A stretch of 64,000 bases of DNA from Sipunculus nudus. Its lineage: Eukaryota > Annelida > Sipuncula > Golfingiida > Sipunculidae. The DNA lies in contig CM049316.1 of assembly GCA_026874595.1 (NCBI GenBank), forward strand, positions 44,843,695-44,907,694. Reading direction: 5' to 3'. Shown one piece after another: positions 15,201-25,403 of this stretch (its first letter is position 1; each line of letters begins with the position of its first letter). Both the position numbers and the translations under genes were made by a program. The notes under the pieces were generated by a model. That model did not search any database. It worked only from the letters and a program-made list of their open reading frames with translations, and was not told the DNA's origin.

Positions 15201-18200
15201 TTTTTCAATTAATTAAACCCTCCAGAAGCTGATAAAATGCAAAAAAACAACTATACCTTTAGTACTGGTGCTGTAGTTACATTTGAAACACCTAAATGGT
15301 CTCAAATCTGTATGGATGATGCAATGAGCCCGTGCATGGGACAGAGACTTGAAAATCTTGGCGCACACTGTGCACGAGTATAAACTCAGCTGATCACTTG
15401 TCCTTGACGATGGCGGAGGTGCAAACTCATTTGTATTTTGCTGCACTATGTGAACTTTAAACAGATGGTCTACACAGCTTAGATCCACATTCAACTTCGA
15501 CTCAAATGCTTCTTTATCTTTCAATGACTGGAAAATTGGTAAACTTTTGTGTTGTTCAGGAAAATCGGCATCTGCCATCATGACTGTCTTGCCGGCAGGA
15601 TCAGCTATCTTTGGATCCTCCTGAGATGACAGATTAGGGGGATCAGACAACTTGGGGTCATCTTTTGTGGATAATTTTTCAATCTCCTCATTTTCTTTGT
15701 TTATAATAGTTTCAGGTTCTTCTTGTATGACTGGAATTTCACTTGCACTAATCTTCACAGCATCTTCCTCTGGTTTTAGCCGAGGTTTCTTCAATGGTGG
15801 CCTGAAGATAAAAGGATTACAGGAGACACTAAAGGTTATTATAGTGAAGGGGCAATCATAGTTTTATCTCAAATCAGATGTTTTTCTGTCAATGAAAAGC
15901 ACTTGTTCAGCATAAACAACAACAAAAATACAACATAATAAAGCATGAAAAAAAGAACATCCTAAAAAGGTGACCTGACCAACTAAAATATAACCCTGAT
16001 CCAAGTTTTTTTGTCATTATCTTGAAAACCCTGATCAATTAAATTGAGAGTGAGCTCAATTATAAGCAGGGACATTAAGGTGAGATTTAATTTGGAAAAT
16101 ATGGACAAGACAACATTAAAACACTCTGACAATTTTCAGTTTAACAGTAAATGGAATATACCGCATGACCGATTAAAAATTGATCATTGATCAATTTTCT
16201 TAACTCAATGATTGATTATGAAATATATACACTCCCAACACTAGTGTATATGAAGCAAATAATCTGCAGAAGAATAGTTTTACAAATTTTTTATTACACT
16301 AGACCCATAACTGTATTATATGAATATCTATGACAATTTTTTTTTTGTTCAACCTGTCAAAAAATCATCCTGGGGTGACTTTCTAATGTTTTGGAAGGTT
16401 TTACACATTTCAAACAAATGACAGGATGCCAGTGACAACATTATGATACCCTTTGCTAGTGGTGGGATTCGGTTCCTTTTTCATAATCGATCATCGGTTT
16501 GGGTAAACCGATCGATGATCGATTATTAATCGGTTAAGACAAATAAAAAGAAATATGCAATTATTTGTGAAACTTTACTCTCTTAACCCAGTCCTATGTC
16601 TTAGTAATTCTACCATATGAAAAGAAATTTTTGCATTTCTTTATATTTTCCTATTATTACTAAGATATGCAATTCAAAGTTTCATTTTAATTAATTATAA
16701 TAATCAAGAAATAAACCACAGTCCAGGACATCTACTTGCTGGCCCTCATGAATACTCCCACCTATCATTTTAACTTCACCACCAGCAAGGACTTTCATTT
16801 TATAATAATTATGACAACTTCCGACATGCATACTGGTTTCGCAGGCCCATATAATTTTTTGGTAAAAATTTTAAAAAAGTAATTGAAAGCTAAAAACATA
16901 ATTACTCATGCGGCAGCGGCACCTGGCATCAGTTGAAGAGATTATTTCTAAGAGAATCTTGCAAAATTGGCATAGACCTGGAGAATTATGTAGCATTTTA
17001 ACGCCATATCGCCCATATTTTGCAATGAACATCTCGTTAGAAAACTCTCCGCTAATTCTGCAGCTCTCTGCCAGTTCATAGTTTTAATAAGTCCCTAGTT
17101 CTCTCATCTACCATGTCATACTCAGTTAGATACGGAACACAGACTCATCATATGAAGTGAGGAATGTTGTAAAAAATGGAAGAATAATTTTTGCCTATAA
17201 CATAAAGACATTCTGGAAAAAAAAAACAATCATGAGTATGATGTAATCGATAGTTGCCTTTGGTAATCGAGCGCTTGAAAGTGGCAGCAAACCGACTGAC
17301 TTTCGAAAAAACTCGATGATCGGCCCACCACTACCCTTTGCTATATATGAAACATAATGCATCTTACAGAAATACTGATCCACCTACACTCCTCATGCAG
17401 TGGTTATACACTGCAGTCATTCCAGATCTCCTTCATTTTAACCTCTGCTTTGTTTAGCAAGTTTTCCAGGATCTATACACCAGGGCTGGCACAGAGCCAA
17501 GAATCAACTGAATGAAAGCAGGTTGTCATGGATTCAGAACCTGGGAGTTGGATGCACAACACAATACCATGCTCTCATTGGTCTGATTACAATTCTACCC
17601 CCTGTTTGAGCCCTGGTTGAGAAACCAGGAGAATCTTGCTATGCAAAGCTGCGAGTAAAATAAAGTAAATCTGGAATGACTTCAGTGTATAACTGCTACA
17701 AGATTAAAATATGATGTCTCATGCAAACTGAAAGCCATACAGCGCCATGATGGGTATTAGTTCTGTACATTAAAATGTGTGTGACTTCAGTCCAAAGACA
17801 TATTCTATTAAATCTGAATACATCACTTATATATCACTAATACTGTGATTACTTACTCAAAATCTAAGCTGGGATCAAGGTCTGTTATCTCTGGCAGGAT
17901 GCTGGCCACAGCCAGCTGTTTTCTTTTTTCTTCATCATCACTCAGTTCATCTCCTGAGTCAATCTTCACCAGCTCCTTCTTTGTGATGTCAACATAGTCT
18001 GACGTGGCCAGGCACTTGTGGGTGCGGAAGTGTCGCTCCTTTGTGAATGTCTTTTTACATCTTGTGCATGACAATTTCCCATCTTCACCTATTTATAAAT
18101 GTATCAGTTAAACATTTACTGCTCACAGGGCCACTCCACTCAGGTCCACTAAACCCCTAACATACACCAGATTTTTTTTCTTGTTAAACATTGCATATTT

Positions 18201-21200
18201 ATTTCCAGGTCCAAAAACTACATGTATCCTGAAGCTAATCCCTGCATCAGTAACTGCTGAAATTTGGTGAGATATTGCAGATAGTGTCAACAAAAAGTGC
18301 AAATTTCTCTGAAAGCCAAAATTAATCTGAAAAGTAAAAAAAATGTAAAACTAATTGAAAATGATATGCAAATCATTGGTCAAACCTGTTAAGCCATTCA
18401 TAATCTTTCTTGCCAAAAAAATGTATTAAATGGAACACATATGGAGGTGCCACAGTTTGGTAAAATCAGAAAATCATATACCATAAACATAATATAATCA
18501 CTGATATTTAGGATGATTTACCTCGCTCAGGAGGGGGTGGGCTCTCCTTTGGTTTGGATTCTATTTTGGGTGTTTTCTCCTTTCCCTTGCGAGGTCTTCC
18601 ACGTTTCTTCCCTGAAATGATTAACAACAACATCCATACATGTTCAAATTATAAAACAGCACAATAATTATAACACGAATTTATCATTATTGCTGTAATT
18701 ACTATTAATATTACTTGCGGTATATACTAGGAAAGTCATGTACCTGCACCTGGACCTGTACCTGGCCATCTGACAAGTACCTGTACCTGTACCTTTGAAG
18801 GTGGCAGAGTTATGTGATTGGTCACACATTGGTGTGTGCATGTATAATCCATATATTTGAAAGTTACAAAAGAATTTGGATGAATTTCAGTGATGGGATT
18901 GGCCATGGGCAAATGAAGATACAAGGCCTGAAGGCCTAATGAGAACCTGTGGAATGGAATGTACATCATATGTAATCCTTCCCTGATAATATACCTGACT
19001 ATTCTTTGGAAAGTACTTGAATGTTTTCCAAATAAATGTGTGACAATTTTGAACCTGAGTACAAGTACCAAGTAAACAAACATGTACTTGACCCAAGCCT
19101 GATGTAGCCTTATCAGACGACTAAAAAAGTTTAGTTTAACTGAATGGTCCGATTGGTCTAACACCTCTTCTCCATACACAGAGGTGTTGCCACAGTTGGT
19201 TCAACAAGTGCAATCTGCAGATACACCAGTATATTGTTTGCAGAAAGATTCAGAGAAATCTCAGATCTTAACTTTACTCATGAAATCCCTAATTTCTACA
19301 GAGTTAATTCATTTCTGTTGATAAGCCAACATTTTATATTTGCATTGACTAATTTTCAATGACTGGTTTAAAGGGACATAATCAGGAGCAAAATTATGCA
19401 TATTCTTTTACACTATCAGTTCTCTTTTGCTTTATACAAAAGTTTGCCAGCAAAACCATCCCAACACATGGTCTCAGTACCTCCCCTCCAGTTTGTTATG
19501 GTTCTGTGTTTGAGTAAACATGGTCCACAAGTGTTTGTTTACTATAACAAAGTCACATGACTTTTTTTTCACCATGCGCGAAAGATCTCACACAAGCAGT
19601 AGCCCAAACTAGTTCATACATTGACCTTCATGTCCTCTGATAAACCTCTAATGAAGGAACCTTACAGTCCATGGGCCAGATGTAAATTTAGTGTAGAACC
19701 AATTTCAACAGATTTGTGCGATAGGTCCAGGGCCCTCCCCTGAAATGACAGTGTAAACCCCGTGTTTTGGGTCTCTGAGCTCTGTTGTGGCCCAAACAAG
19801 AAGCTATTTTTTTGTGTTAATGCAACATACTATATATGTGATTAGGTCCCTATAGAACTGAATATGGCCAGTCAACAAGTGACTTTGTGTATCTGACAAA
19901 TCAAAGAGGCATGGACTAAGTGAATAAAGTAAATAAAAAAATTTCTTGTACCAGAGATGCCAAAGTATTTTTGGCAATACAGCCTTTTAAATAGAACTTG
20001 CCTTGTCACCTATTGACATGCTACATAGAAGGTGCCACAAGCCATGATAAGTGAATACTGGTTTCTAAAATAAATGAGAATGACATGTGTGATTTTCTCT
20101 CAAAATAGAAGCACAGACTGATGGCAAGCAGAATGACCATAGGTGTCACAAGGTGTACAAAATAGCTTTCCATGATGTATGAACATGCAAAATTACAGGT
20201 GGATATCATATCATCCCCCGAATATGTGCACCCATGTACAAAGTTCACTACCCAAATAAAATTACAGGTGATGCCACGTGTTGTTGTACCAGCAGGCTAT
20301 CCGAAATGTATGAACATACAAGATTTCAGGCCAATACATTCAGGCCATTCTTGAGATATGGGCATTGATGCATGGTACACTGAATTCACTATAAGCAGCA
20401 CCACCCAGTTTGGTGCACAAGAAAATCTCAGGCCAATATGTCATATCAGTCCTGAGATACATGCACAGATGTACACAATGCAAAACCAACTGAAGGTAGC
20501 GCCATATATCTGGTATATGCAATAGCCATCCATGTTGTATAGACATGCAAAATTACAGGCCAATTGTCAAAGAACTTCTGAGAAATATGCATGGATGAAC
20601 ACCACATAAGATTAAATGTAGGTGGCACCACCAGTTTGGTGTCCCTCCAAGATGTATGGATATGCAAAATTTGAGGCAGTTCTATACATCAAATCACTTT
20701 TGAGTTATGTGCATGGATGTACACTACATAATAAACTGATGTCAGGAATGCCACCAGTTAGTTGTACAACAAAGCTTTCAAAGATATATGGCCATGCAAA
20801 ATTTCAGTCAGATATGTCAAATCACTCTTGAGTTATGTGTGCAGGTGCATTGCATTGCAAAAACAATTGTAGGGGGCACCACCAGTGCTGTGTGCAAGAA
20901 AGCTATCTGAGTTGTATGGACAAGTACACTTTCAGGCCAATACATCAAACCACTCATGAGTTATGTGTACAGATGCTCACGATGCATAGTTAATTGTAGC
21001 TGGTGCCACCACGTAGTACCAGTCTTGTAAACAAGTGAGCTATCCAAAATGTAGGGAAATATATGGACATAAAATTTCAGGCCAATACAATAAACCACTC
21101 CAAAAGAAAAAGGGCATGTGTGTACAAAATACAACTGATTGCAGGTGGTGCATCAACTTGTACAAGAAAGCTAGCCACGATTTATGGACATGCTTAATGT

Positions 21201-23824
21201 CTGACCAATATATCAGAGCACTCCTGAGATATTTGCAAGGAGGCACAAACTACAAAAATTATTTCAGGTGCCGCCACCAGTCTTGTGTAGGAGAAAGCTA
21301 TTCAAGATGTATGGATATGTAAAATTTCAGGCCTGGACAGCTGAGCAGTAAAACACTCAGCCTTCTTCGCTGGCGACCTGGGTTCAATCCAAGGTGCTAC
21401 CATGAGAGTGGGTTGTAGTGGCCTGTCCAAGGTCGGTGGTTTTTCTCTGGGTTCTCCAGCAACCTCCACCTCTCTCACTACAATCTTCAACTCTATCTGA
21501 TCAGTATCTTCTATTTTCACCTTAAATATCAAACTGTACACTGACTCAATCTGTCAAGCTTTGTTGTTGCTGAGGGAGCCAGTATGGGCCAAAATTTCTG
21601 GAGACCTGTGACTGGATCAAGCGCCGACTTCACTTTCAATCATCATCAGGCGTGCAGGTCAAATCACTCCTGAGATATGTGCATACATGCTACACATATA
21701 TACCACTACATGTGGCTCAACCAGTCTTGTATATGAATATGCTATCCAAGATGTATGGACGTTCAAGCACTCCCCAAGATACGTGTACAGATGAAAGCAA
21801 TATAAAAGGCCGAGGGTGGCATTACCAGCCTTGTGCACAAAAAAAGTTATCTGAAATATATGGGCATGCAAAATTTCAGGCCAATACATCACATCACCCC
21901 TGAACTATATGGACATGGATGTACTCAATGCTAAAATGAATGTAGGTGGCATCACCAGTTTTGTGTTTGGGAAAGGTATGGACATGCAAAATTTCACACT
22001 CATATGTCAAGTCATACTTCAGAAATGTTTAGGGACATACACTGCATTTAAATGATTGTAGGTTGCCCTAAAAAACATGCAACATTTAGATATTACATCA
22101 CTATACTGAACCATTAATGAAAGCAGTTCTACAGAAGCAGCTATATTGCAGCAAAAGTCCTTCTTTTAATCCTGGCATTGTGCTAAGGCTATTAATCTAC
22201 CCTGTCAATAGGTAGTAGGGAGGAGGGGGAAGCCTTGAATAGCTGACCAAGGGAGTTTCCCAGAAGGACTGGGCTGATTAAATTTTTCAGGCAGACCTGG
22301 ATGTAGATACAGGGGTTAGTGGATGTATGTGCTTGGTGAGTGCTTTCTAGTGTTAATTTTGTGATCCTGTGGTCAATGTTTGGTCAAAAGTGTTAACCAC
22401 TCATGACTGTCTTTCAAGGTGTTAGCATGTTTTCACTGTGCAGCTACAAGCAGAATATTAGGTCACTGACAGTCACTGTGACCTAATTTTGGGCTACAAC
22501 CAGATTCCACCAGGATTTATTTGGATTATACTTAGCGAAAACCTCCTTGGTCTGCATATTATAATTTTGACCTTGGTAATAGACAGTAGGCTAAAAACAG
22601 TTGGAAGAAAGAGAGGCAAAGACCCATCACTTTAGTCAAAAAAAAAACTACACCTACCTGTATATGGAGCTGGTACAGCCATTCCTGGTGGGGGTTCTAT
22701 TGTTATTCCTTCTGGCAGATCATCATTCACCAACATGGCTGTTAAATTCAAATAAATTTCTGTTATAAACCAAGAGAAAACCAAAATATCATTACAATAA
22801 AATTAACTGAAATATAATCGATATCCCAAAGGATCATTGTAAAAATGGAGATGAAGACTATTATGCCTTGGTCTTTCATATATGTTAACCTGATAGCACT
22901 TCGTACACTAGCTGTAATATCAGAGCTTTCAAACCACTAGATGAAGGATCATTGTGTAGTATCAGGTAGGCAGTATAATATATACTATAAACATATAACC
23001 CATTCATTCTTTTGCACTTAAGACCAGTTTAGTTTCAATGCTAGTTCACATACTGATAACTCTGGCATTAAGAAAGTCCCTTGTCCCTACATCCTTCCTC
23101 CTTAAATCCACTCCTGGTTGTGCAAGGGTTACAAATCTGATTTTTTGCAGCTAGCTAAATTTTGCTGGTGGAAATTTTTTTAAATAGCAATTTCAATGGC
23201 AATTTTCTTCAAATATTTTATTAAAAACAGTGTCAGTCTGACTTCCAATATCCAATATCTTGACCTTGTAAGGCATTGCAATACATCTGTGCAAAATCAC
23301 TCTCAGTTGCTCATTCCCTGGCCTAAAATCGACATTCTTTGTGTCCAAACTATACAGATAAAGATGACTGGTTGTGTAGTAACTGGCAAAACTTTGTTAG
23401 TGCCAGAGTTTTCTACAAGGAAAACATGAAAAATTACTAGAAAATTTTTACTTTCTGAGTGGAAAATTCAAACCCTGCAGTGTCTAGTTGTGTAGTAACT
23501 GGCAAAACTTTGTTAGTGCCTGAGTTTTCTACAAAGAAAACATGAAAAATAACTAGAAAATTGTTACTTTGCTAGCGGGAAATCCAAACCCTGCAGTGTC
23601 AGTTTGGAGCAGTTTTTACCTGCAGGGGGAAGCTGTTCTGTGGTGATCAGTGATATGTGAGCCCCGTCTTCAGCAATCAGCACGGCCTGCTCCTGTGGAG
23701 GCTGCATGACCTCAGGTGTCACTTCAGCCTCGACCGTGCAGCCATCTTGTTTGTGTGTCACAAAATCGGTCAAATCTGTGTACACTTTTTGGCAGATACC
23801 ACAGATGAGAGTGTCTGTTGGCAT
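231..23824 (-). CDS. Multi-exon C2H2 zinc-finger protein with AT-hook (whole coding span)
   Basis: Probable nuclear DNA-binding regulator. Hand-spliced from coding exons at 23824-23620, 22738-22658, 18611-18522, 18088-17857, 15801-15257, 13712-about 12978, 12271-11921, 9913-9700, 8866-8760, 6678-6399, 5735-5468, 1876-1766 and perhaps 266-231. Junction phases agree throughout and several fingers are split by introns and restored by joining. The product is about 1,080 residues: an atypical C2HC finger at residues 8-29 (C8, C11, H24, C29), an AT-hook at about 97-104, a second atypical finger, an acidic Ser/Pro-rich linker, then about 17 C2H2 fingers in several blocks. The start is the first ATG of the 23.8-kb exon, eight bases after an in-frame-compatible 5' UTR. 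The N-terminal finger and overall layout resemble ZFP64-like proteins, but I could not test orthology. The introns carry several mobile elements. The weakest points are the 3' end of the 13-kb exon and the terminal exon. Confidence 0.8.
515..775. repeat. Minisatellite, units of about 35 bp
   Basis: Six or seven degenerate copies of GTTTACAATATTACCTGTAAT-like units. Confidence 0.6.
1766..1876 (-). CDS. Zinc-finger gene, exon after finger 19
   Basis: A 111-bp, phase 0-0 exon with acceptor CTTCAG and donor GTAATA. It begins VRHH, which supplies the missing second histidine of finger 19, and continues as an acidic, Gln/Val-rich tail. The restored finger is the main reason for accepting it, since the preceding intron is 3.6 kb and repeat-filled. 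Confidence 0.7.
2680..3080. repeat. Degenerate tandem array, units of about 130 bp
   Basis: About three units, each with a GGTGGCACCACCAGTCTTGTA core and a TGATATATCAAA...CTCCTGAGAAAT segment. Same family as the array at 20010-22060. Confidence 0.65.
3150..3410. repeat. Short tandem repeats
   Basis: The unit CTGCACTGAGTGAACTCTTGACCTG recurs four times in about 36-bp steps, and CAGTCTGCCAAAGCTAT recurs twice. Confidence 0.6.
3920..5016 (+). repeat. Interspersed repeat, copy 1
   Basis: Internally repetitive (AACTCAGCCAAAA...ACCATTTGAACAAACTTG units of about 190 bp). It ends in CACCATCGCTTAAGCTCACAGGTTCGCTAAA. A second copy lies at 61625-62435. Confidence 0.65.
5468..5735 (-). CDS. Zinc-finger gene, fingers 17-19
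   Basis: A 268-bp exon with acceptor TTTCAG and donor GTGAAT. It completes finger 17 and adds two fingers separated by an Asn/Ser-rich spacer. The last finger is cut after HLK, and VRHH comes from the next exon. Confidence 0.85.
5800..6040. repeat. Interspersed repeat of three copies (copy 1)
   Basis: Shares GGTTCATTGGTTAGT, TATTTTGGAGGTAATCTGG and CCTTTGTCCACAGGAAGA blocks, in order, with 11500-11680 and 42205-42430. Confidence 0.55.
6399..6678 (-). CDS. Zinc-finger gene, fingers 14-16
   Basis: A 280-bp exon with acceptor CTCTCAG and consensus donor GTGAGT. It encodes three consecutive C2H2 fingers and the start of a fourth (FKCPK). The AA|A junction restores the CPKC of finger 17. Confidence 0.85.
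8760..8866 (-). CDS. Zinc-finger gene, end of finger 13
   Basis: A 107-bp exon with acceptor TTTGAAG and donor GTGAGA. It supplies the helix and two histidines (MHLTFMH) of the finger begun in the previous exon, then a linker. It joins the next exon through G|GT. Confidence 0.8.
9700..9913 (-). CDS. Zinc-finger gene, fingers 11-13
   Basis: A 214-bp exon with acceptor TTATAG and donor GTAAGC. It encodes two full C2H2 fingers (CDQC...HIERQH and CPKC...HEQKH) and the first half of a third (CPKCDVKME), completed in the next exon through AG|C. Confidence 0.85.
10314..10600 (+). mobile_element. SINE with 20-bp target duplication
   Basis: Flanked by TCTCAATAATGCCATTTTAC (10294-10313) and the same sequence with one change (10601-10620), the long duplication expected of LINE-mediated insertion. 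The 5' part has a degenerate tRNA-like B box (TTGAGTTTTAATCCC), and the body ends in a T-rich tail. It sits in the intron between zinc-finger gene exons 11921 and 9913. Confidence 0.75.
11500..11680. repeat. Interspersed repeat of three copies (copy 2)
   Basis: A diverged copy of 5800-6040, with GGTTCCTTGGTTGGTTA and AATTTTGGAGGTTATC. Confidence 0.45.
11921..12271 (-). CDS. Zinc-finger gene, linker and finger 10
   Basis: A 351-bp exon with acceptor AATAAAG and donor GTAAAA. It encodes a Thr/Glu/Pro-rich linker, then a basic patch and one C2H2 finger (CEVC...HYRIH). It ends in the HTG linker split as G|GA across the intron, typical of finger arrays. Confidence 0.8.
12978..13712 (-). CDS. Zinc-finger gene, large exon with fingers 4-9
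   Basis: Acceptor TTGCAG at 13713-13718. The exon completes finger 4 and encodes five more C2H2 fingers, then an acidic Ser/Glu-rich linker. The 3' end is uncertain. Three phase-1 donors fit the next exon: GTCAGA after 12978 (used here), GTTGGA after 13005, and the stronger GTGAGA after 13053. Without splicing, the frame runs on to a TAA at 12894-12892, which would give an alternative C-terminus after nine fingers. Confidence 0.7.
15257..15801 (-). CDS. Zinc-finger gene, acidic linker and fingers 3-4
   Basis: A 545-bp exon with acceptor CTTCAG and donor GTATAG. The first about 130 codons are an acidic, Pro/Ser/Glu-rich linker of low complexity. The end holds one complete C2H2 finger (CTVC...HCIIH) and the first half of the next (CFKC...), which continues in the following exon after G|GT. 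Confidence 0.8.
16457..17333. mobile_element. hAT-type MITE
   Basis: Begins TAGTGGTGGG and ends CCCACCACTA, a 10-bp perfect terminal inverted repeat. It is flanked on both sides by CCCTTTGC (16449-16456 and 17334-17341), an 8-bp target duplication. These are hAT hallmarks. Subterminal palindromes occur (ATCGATCATCGG...CCGATCGATGATCGAT at 16484-16527). No transposase frame is visible in its 877 bp. It lies in a zinc-finger gene intron. Confidence 0.85.
17398..17698. mobile_element. Short inverted-repeat element (MITE-like)
   Basis: The ends GTTATACACTGCAGTCATTCCAGAT (left) and its near-complement (right, 17668-17693) form arms of about 28 bp. The body is about 245 bp with no reading frame. 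No clear target duplication. Confidence 0.5.
17857..18088 (-). CDS. Zinc-finger gene, exon with atypical second finger
   Basis: A 232-bp exon with acceptor AATAG and consensus donor GTAAGT. It encodes one finger (CTRCKKTFTKERHFRTHKC, with H-x-C spacing instead of the usual H-x3-H) and then an acidic Asp/Glu-rich linker. Junction codon GA|G encodes Glu. Confidence 0.8.
18522..18611 (-). CDS. Zinc-finger gene, AT-hook exon
   Basis: A 90-bp exon with acceptor TTTCAG and donor GTAAAT. It encodes KKRGRPRKGK, a textbook AT-hook (RGRP core in basic flanks), followed by a Lys/Pro/Glu-rich tail. AT-hooks bind the minor groove of AT-rich DNA. The phases join cleanly to both neighbours. Confidence 0.75.
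20010..22060 (+). repeat. Degenerate tandem array, units of about 120-130 bp
   Basis: About 15 units built as: GTAGGTGGCACCACCAGT, CTTGTGTACAAGAAAGCTATCC, GATGTATGGACATGCAAAATTTCAGGCC (split here only for description), then a CACTCCTGAGATATGTGCATGGATG segment. A SINE interrupts it at 21331-21650. It fills most of a zinc-finger gene intron. Confidence 0.75.
21331..21650 (+). mobile_element. tRNA-derived SINE inside a tandem array
   Basis: Contains an A-box-like GGACAGCTGAGCAGTAAAAC and a perfect B box GGGTTCAATCC (21380-21390) at tRNA spacing, then a non-tRNA body. It interrupts the tandem array, whose units resume at about 21655. The exact 3' end is uncertain. Confidence 0.6.
22658..22738 (-). 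CDS. Zinc-finger gene, coding exon 2
   Basis: An 81-bp exon with acceptor AACAG and donor GTAGGT. It enters with 2 bases and leaves with 1, matching both neighbours. It encodes a short Pro/Asp-rich linker with no recognised domain. Confidence 0.7.
23368..23603. repeat. 118-bp tandem duplication beside a splice donor
   Basis: Two copies (about 23368-23485 and 23486-23603) with about 90 percent identity by eye, both ending CAAACCCTGCAGTGTC. The second ends 16 bases from the exon boundary at 23620. Confidence 0.75.
23620..23824 (-). CDS. Zinc-finger gene, first coding exon
   Basis: Starts at ATG 23824-23822. It encodes an atypical finger (C8-x2-C11 ... H24-x4-C29) followed by an acidic, Gln/Pro-rich stretch. 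The donor GTAAAA at 23619-23614 leaves phase 1. The exon probably extends as 5' UTR to 23837, where TTTCAG forms an acceptor. Confidence 0.8.
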
Positions 23825-24168
23825 CTCGGCAACCTACCTGAAATGTTAAAGGTACCTACAAGTTTATTTGAAAAAAATGTATATTATCTCATGCTATCAG
23901 TTCAGTTTTGGCTGAATACAAAAGTTTCCCAAGCGTAACCCCCCCAGCACACAAATGTACTATGCGCAGTTCATGTTTTATACATTATTATGGTTTCTCA
24001 GTGTGATTAAACAAAGTCCACACACACGTGTCTGTTTATCATATCAAGACTGCTTGACCTATGGTTCAATCCTTCACATTGCATGACAGCTCTAAAACAT
24101 GGAGAAATACTGATACACAGGGCCAAGTAACACTGGAACCCCTTTATGGCAAAAGGTGGTGTGTACCA

Positions 24169-25095
24169 TGAATGTAGGATGTTTCAGACACCGACGTTCT
24201 GGACTAGGAAATTCCGTACTAGGACATTCCGGACTAGGACATTATGGAGAGGACCTTTTTGCAAGAAAGGACGTTTCAGACAGATCAATATTATTACCAA
24301 AAGATGACCTTAAGGCTTTGTTATAATTTTAAGTGTATCAATGTAACCATAGGTACCCATTTGTTCCATGAAATTGATAAACACCCTGACAGAACTTATT
24401 AACCTTTAATGGTGATTTTCAGGGAATGAATTATAATATTTGTGCAAAATTATTACTTATTTTATACAATATATTCATATACAGTTTTAAGTTGTTGAAA
24501 AATTGGAATGTGCTTATGTGATATTATTAAGGTGTGGACAATGGATGTGCATCATTCTATTGTTTTATAAGTTATGTTAATATATAATTTTAGGAAGTGG
24601 ATAATGGATACTGTATATGTGAAATTGCTATAAGTATCCATGAATATCATAATCACAGAATTTATAATTTCATAAAATGTGCATTTATATTAGTGCATGA
24701 TTAATATATTTTTGTAGTTTTCATAGATTTATTAAACACAATGTTCTCTGGTCACTGGTTCACTCTATTCTGTTTTCACAATTTGCTTCCTTACATACAC
24801 TGCCTGGAAAAATACTGTATCTTTTTGCTAACAAATACCACAAAATAAACCTTAAATTAATCCCAAAATTTTGGAGGCAAATGAATATTATATCATTAAA
24901 CATATGGGTACATTGATACACTAACAATTAAAATAACAATTTACAAAAGGTCATTTTATGGTAATAATATTGATCTGTCCGAAACGTCCTCCCTTGAAAA
25001 AAGGCCTGTCCGTAACATCCTAGTCCGGAATGTCCTTGTCCAGAAACTGCAGAAAGACCTAGTCCCAAACATCCCAGTCCAAAACTTCCGTCCAC
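24169..25095. mobile_element. Long terminal-inverted-repeat element
   Basis: Left 24190-24315 and right 24952-25092 are inverted copies of about 120-140 bp, each containing short tandem GGACTAGGACATTCC-type motifs, with an AT-rich unique centre. TGTGTACCA occurs at 24160-24168 and 25096-25104, a possible 9-bp target duplication, as expected for Mutator-like elements. It carries no transposase. Confidence 0.65.
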
Positions 25096-25311
25096 TGTGT
25101 ACCACCACTGTCCATGTTTTGCGCCACTGATCTTGTCCTGTAAAAGTTTGTATCCTCCTGTACAGGCCAGAGTGAGCAAATGTTTCAATTTGAAATACTG
25201 GCAGATACCATAATATTTAGAAAAAAAAGAAAATATTAATACATACATAAATTATCTTTGGTAGTTAAACAAAATATTGATTTGGGGCTCCATTTAGAAT
25301 ATATATTATAA

Positions 25312-25313
<2 letters not shown>

Positions 25314-25402
<89 letters not shown>
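25314..25402. repeat. TA microsatellite
   Basis: About 44 near-perfect TA units with one TTTA interruption. Confidence 0.95.

Positions 25403-25403
<1 letters not shown>

Noticed and set aside
20010-22060. CRISPR-like or protein-repeat array
   Set aside because: Units are degenerate, have no constant-size spacers, and the genome is eukaryotic; it is a tandem non-coding repeat.
24928-25248. 106-codon minus-strand frame
   Set aside because: Gly/Leu/Ser-rich translation of the tandem word in an inverted-repeat arm.
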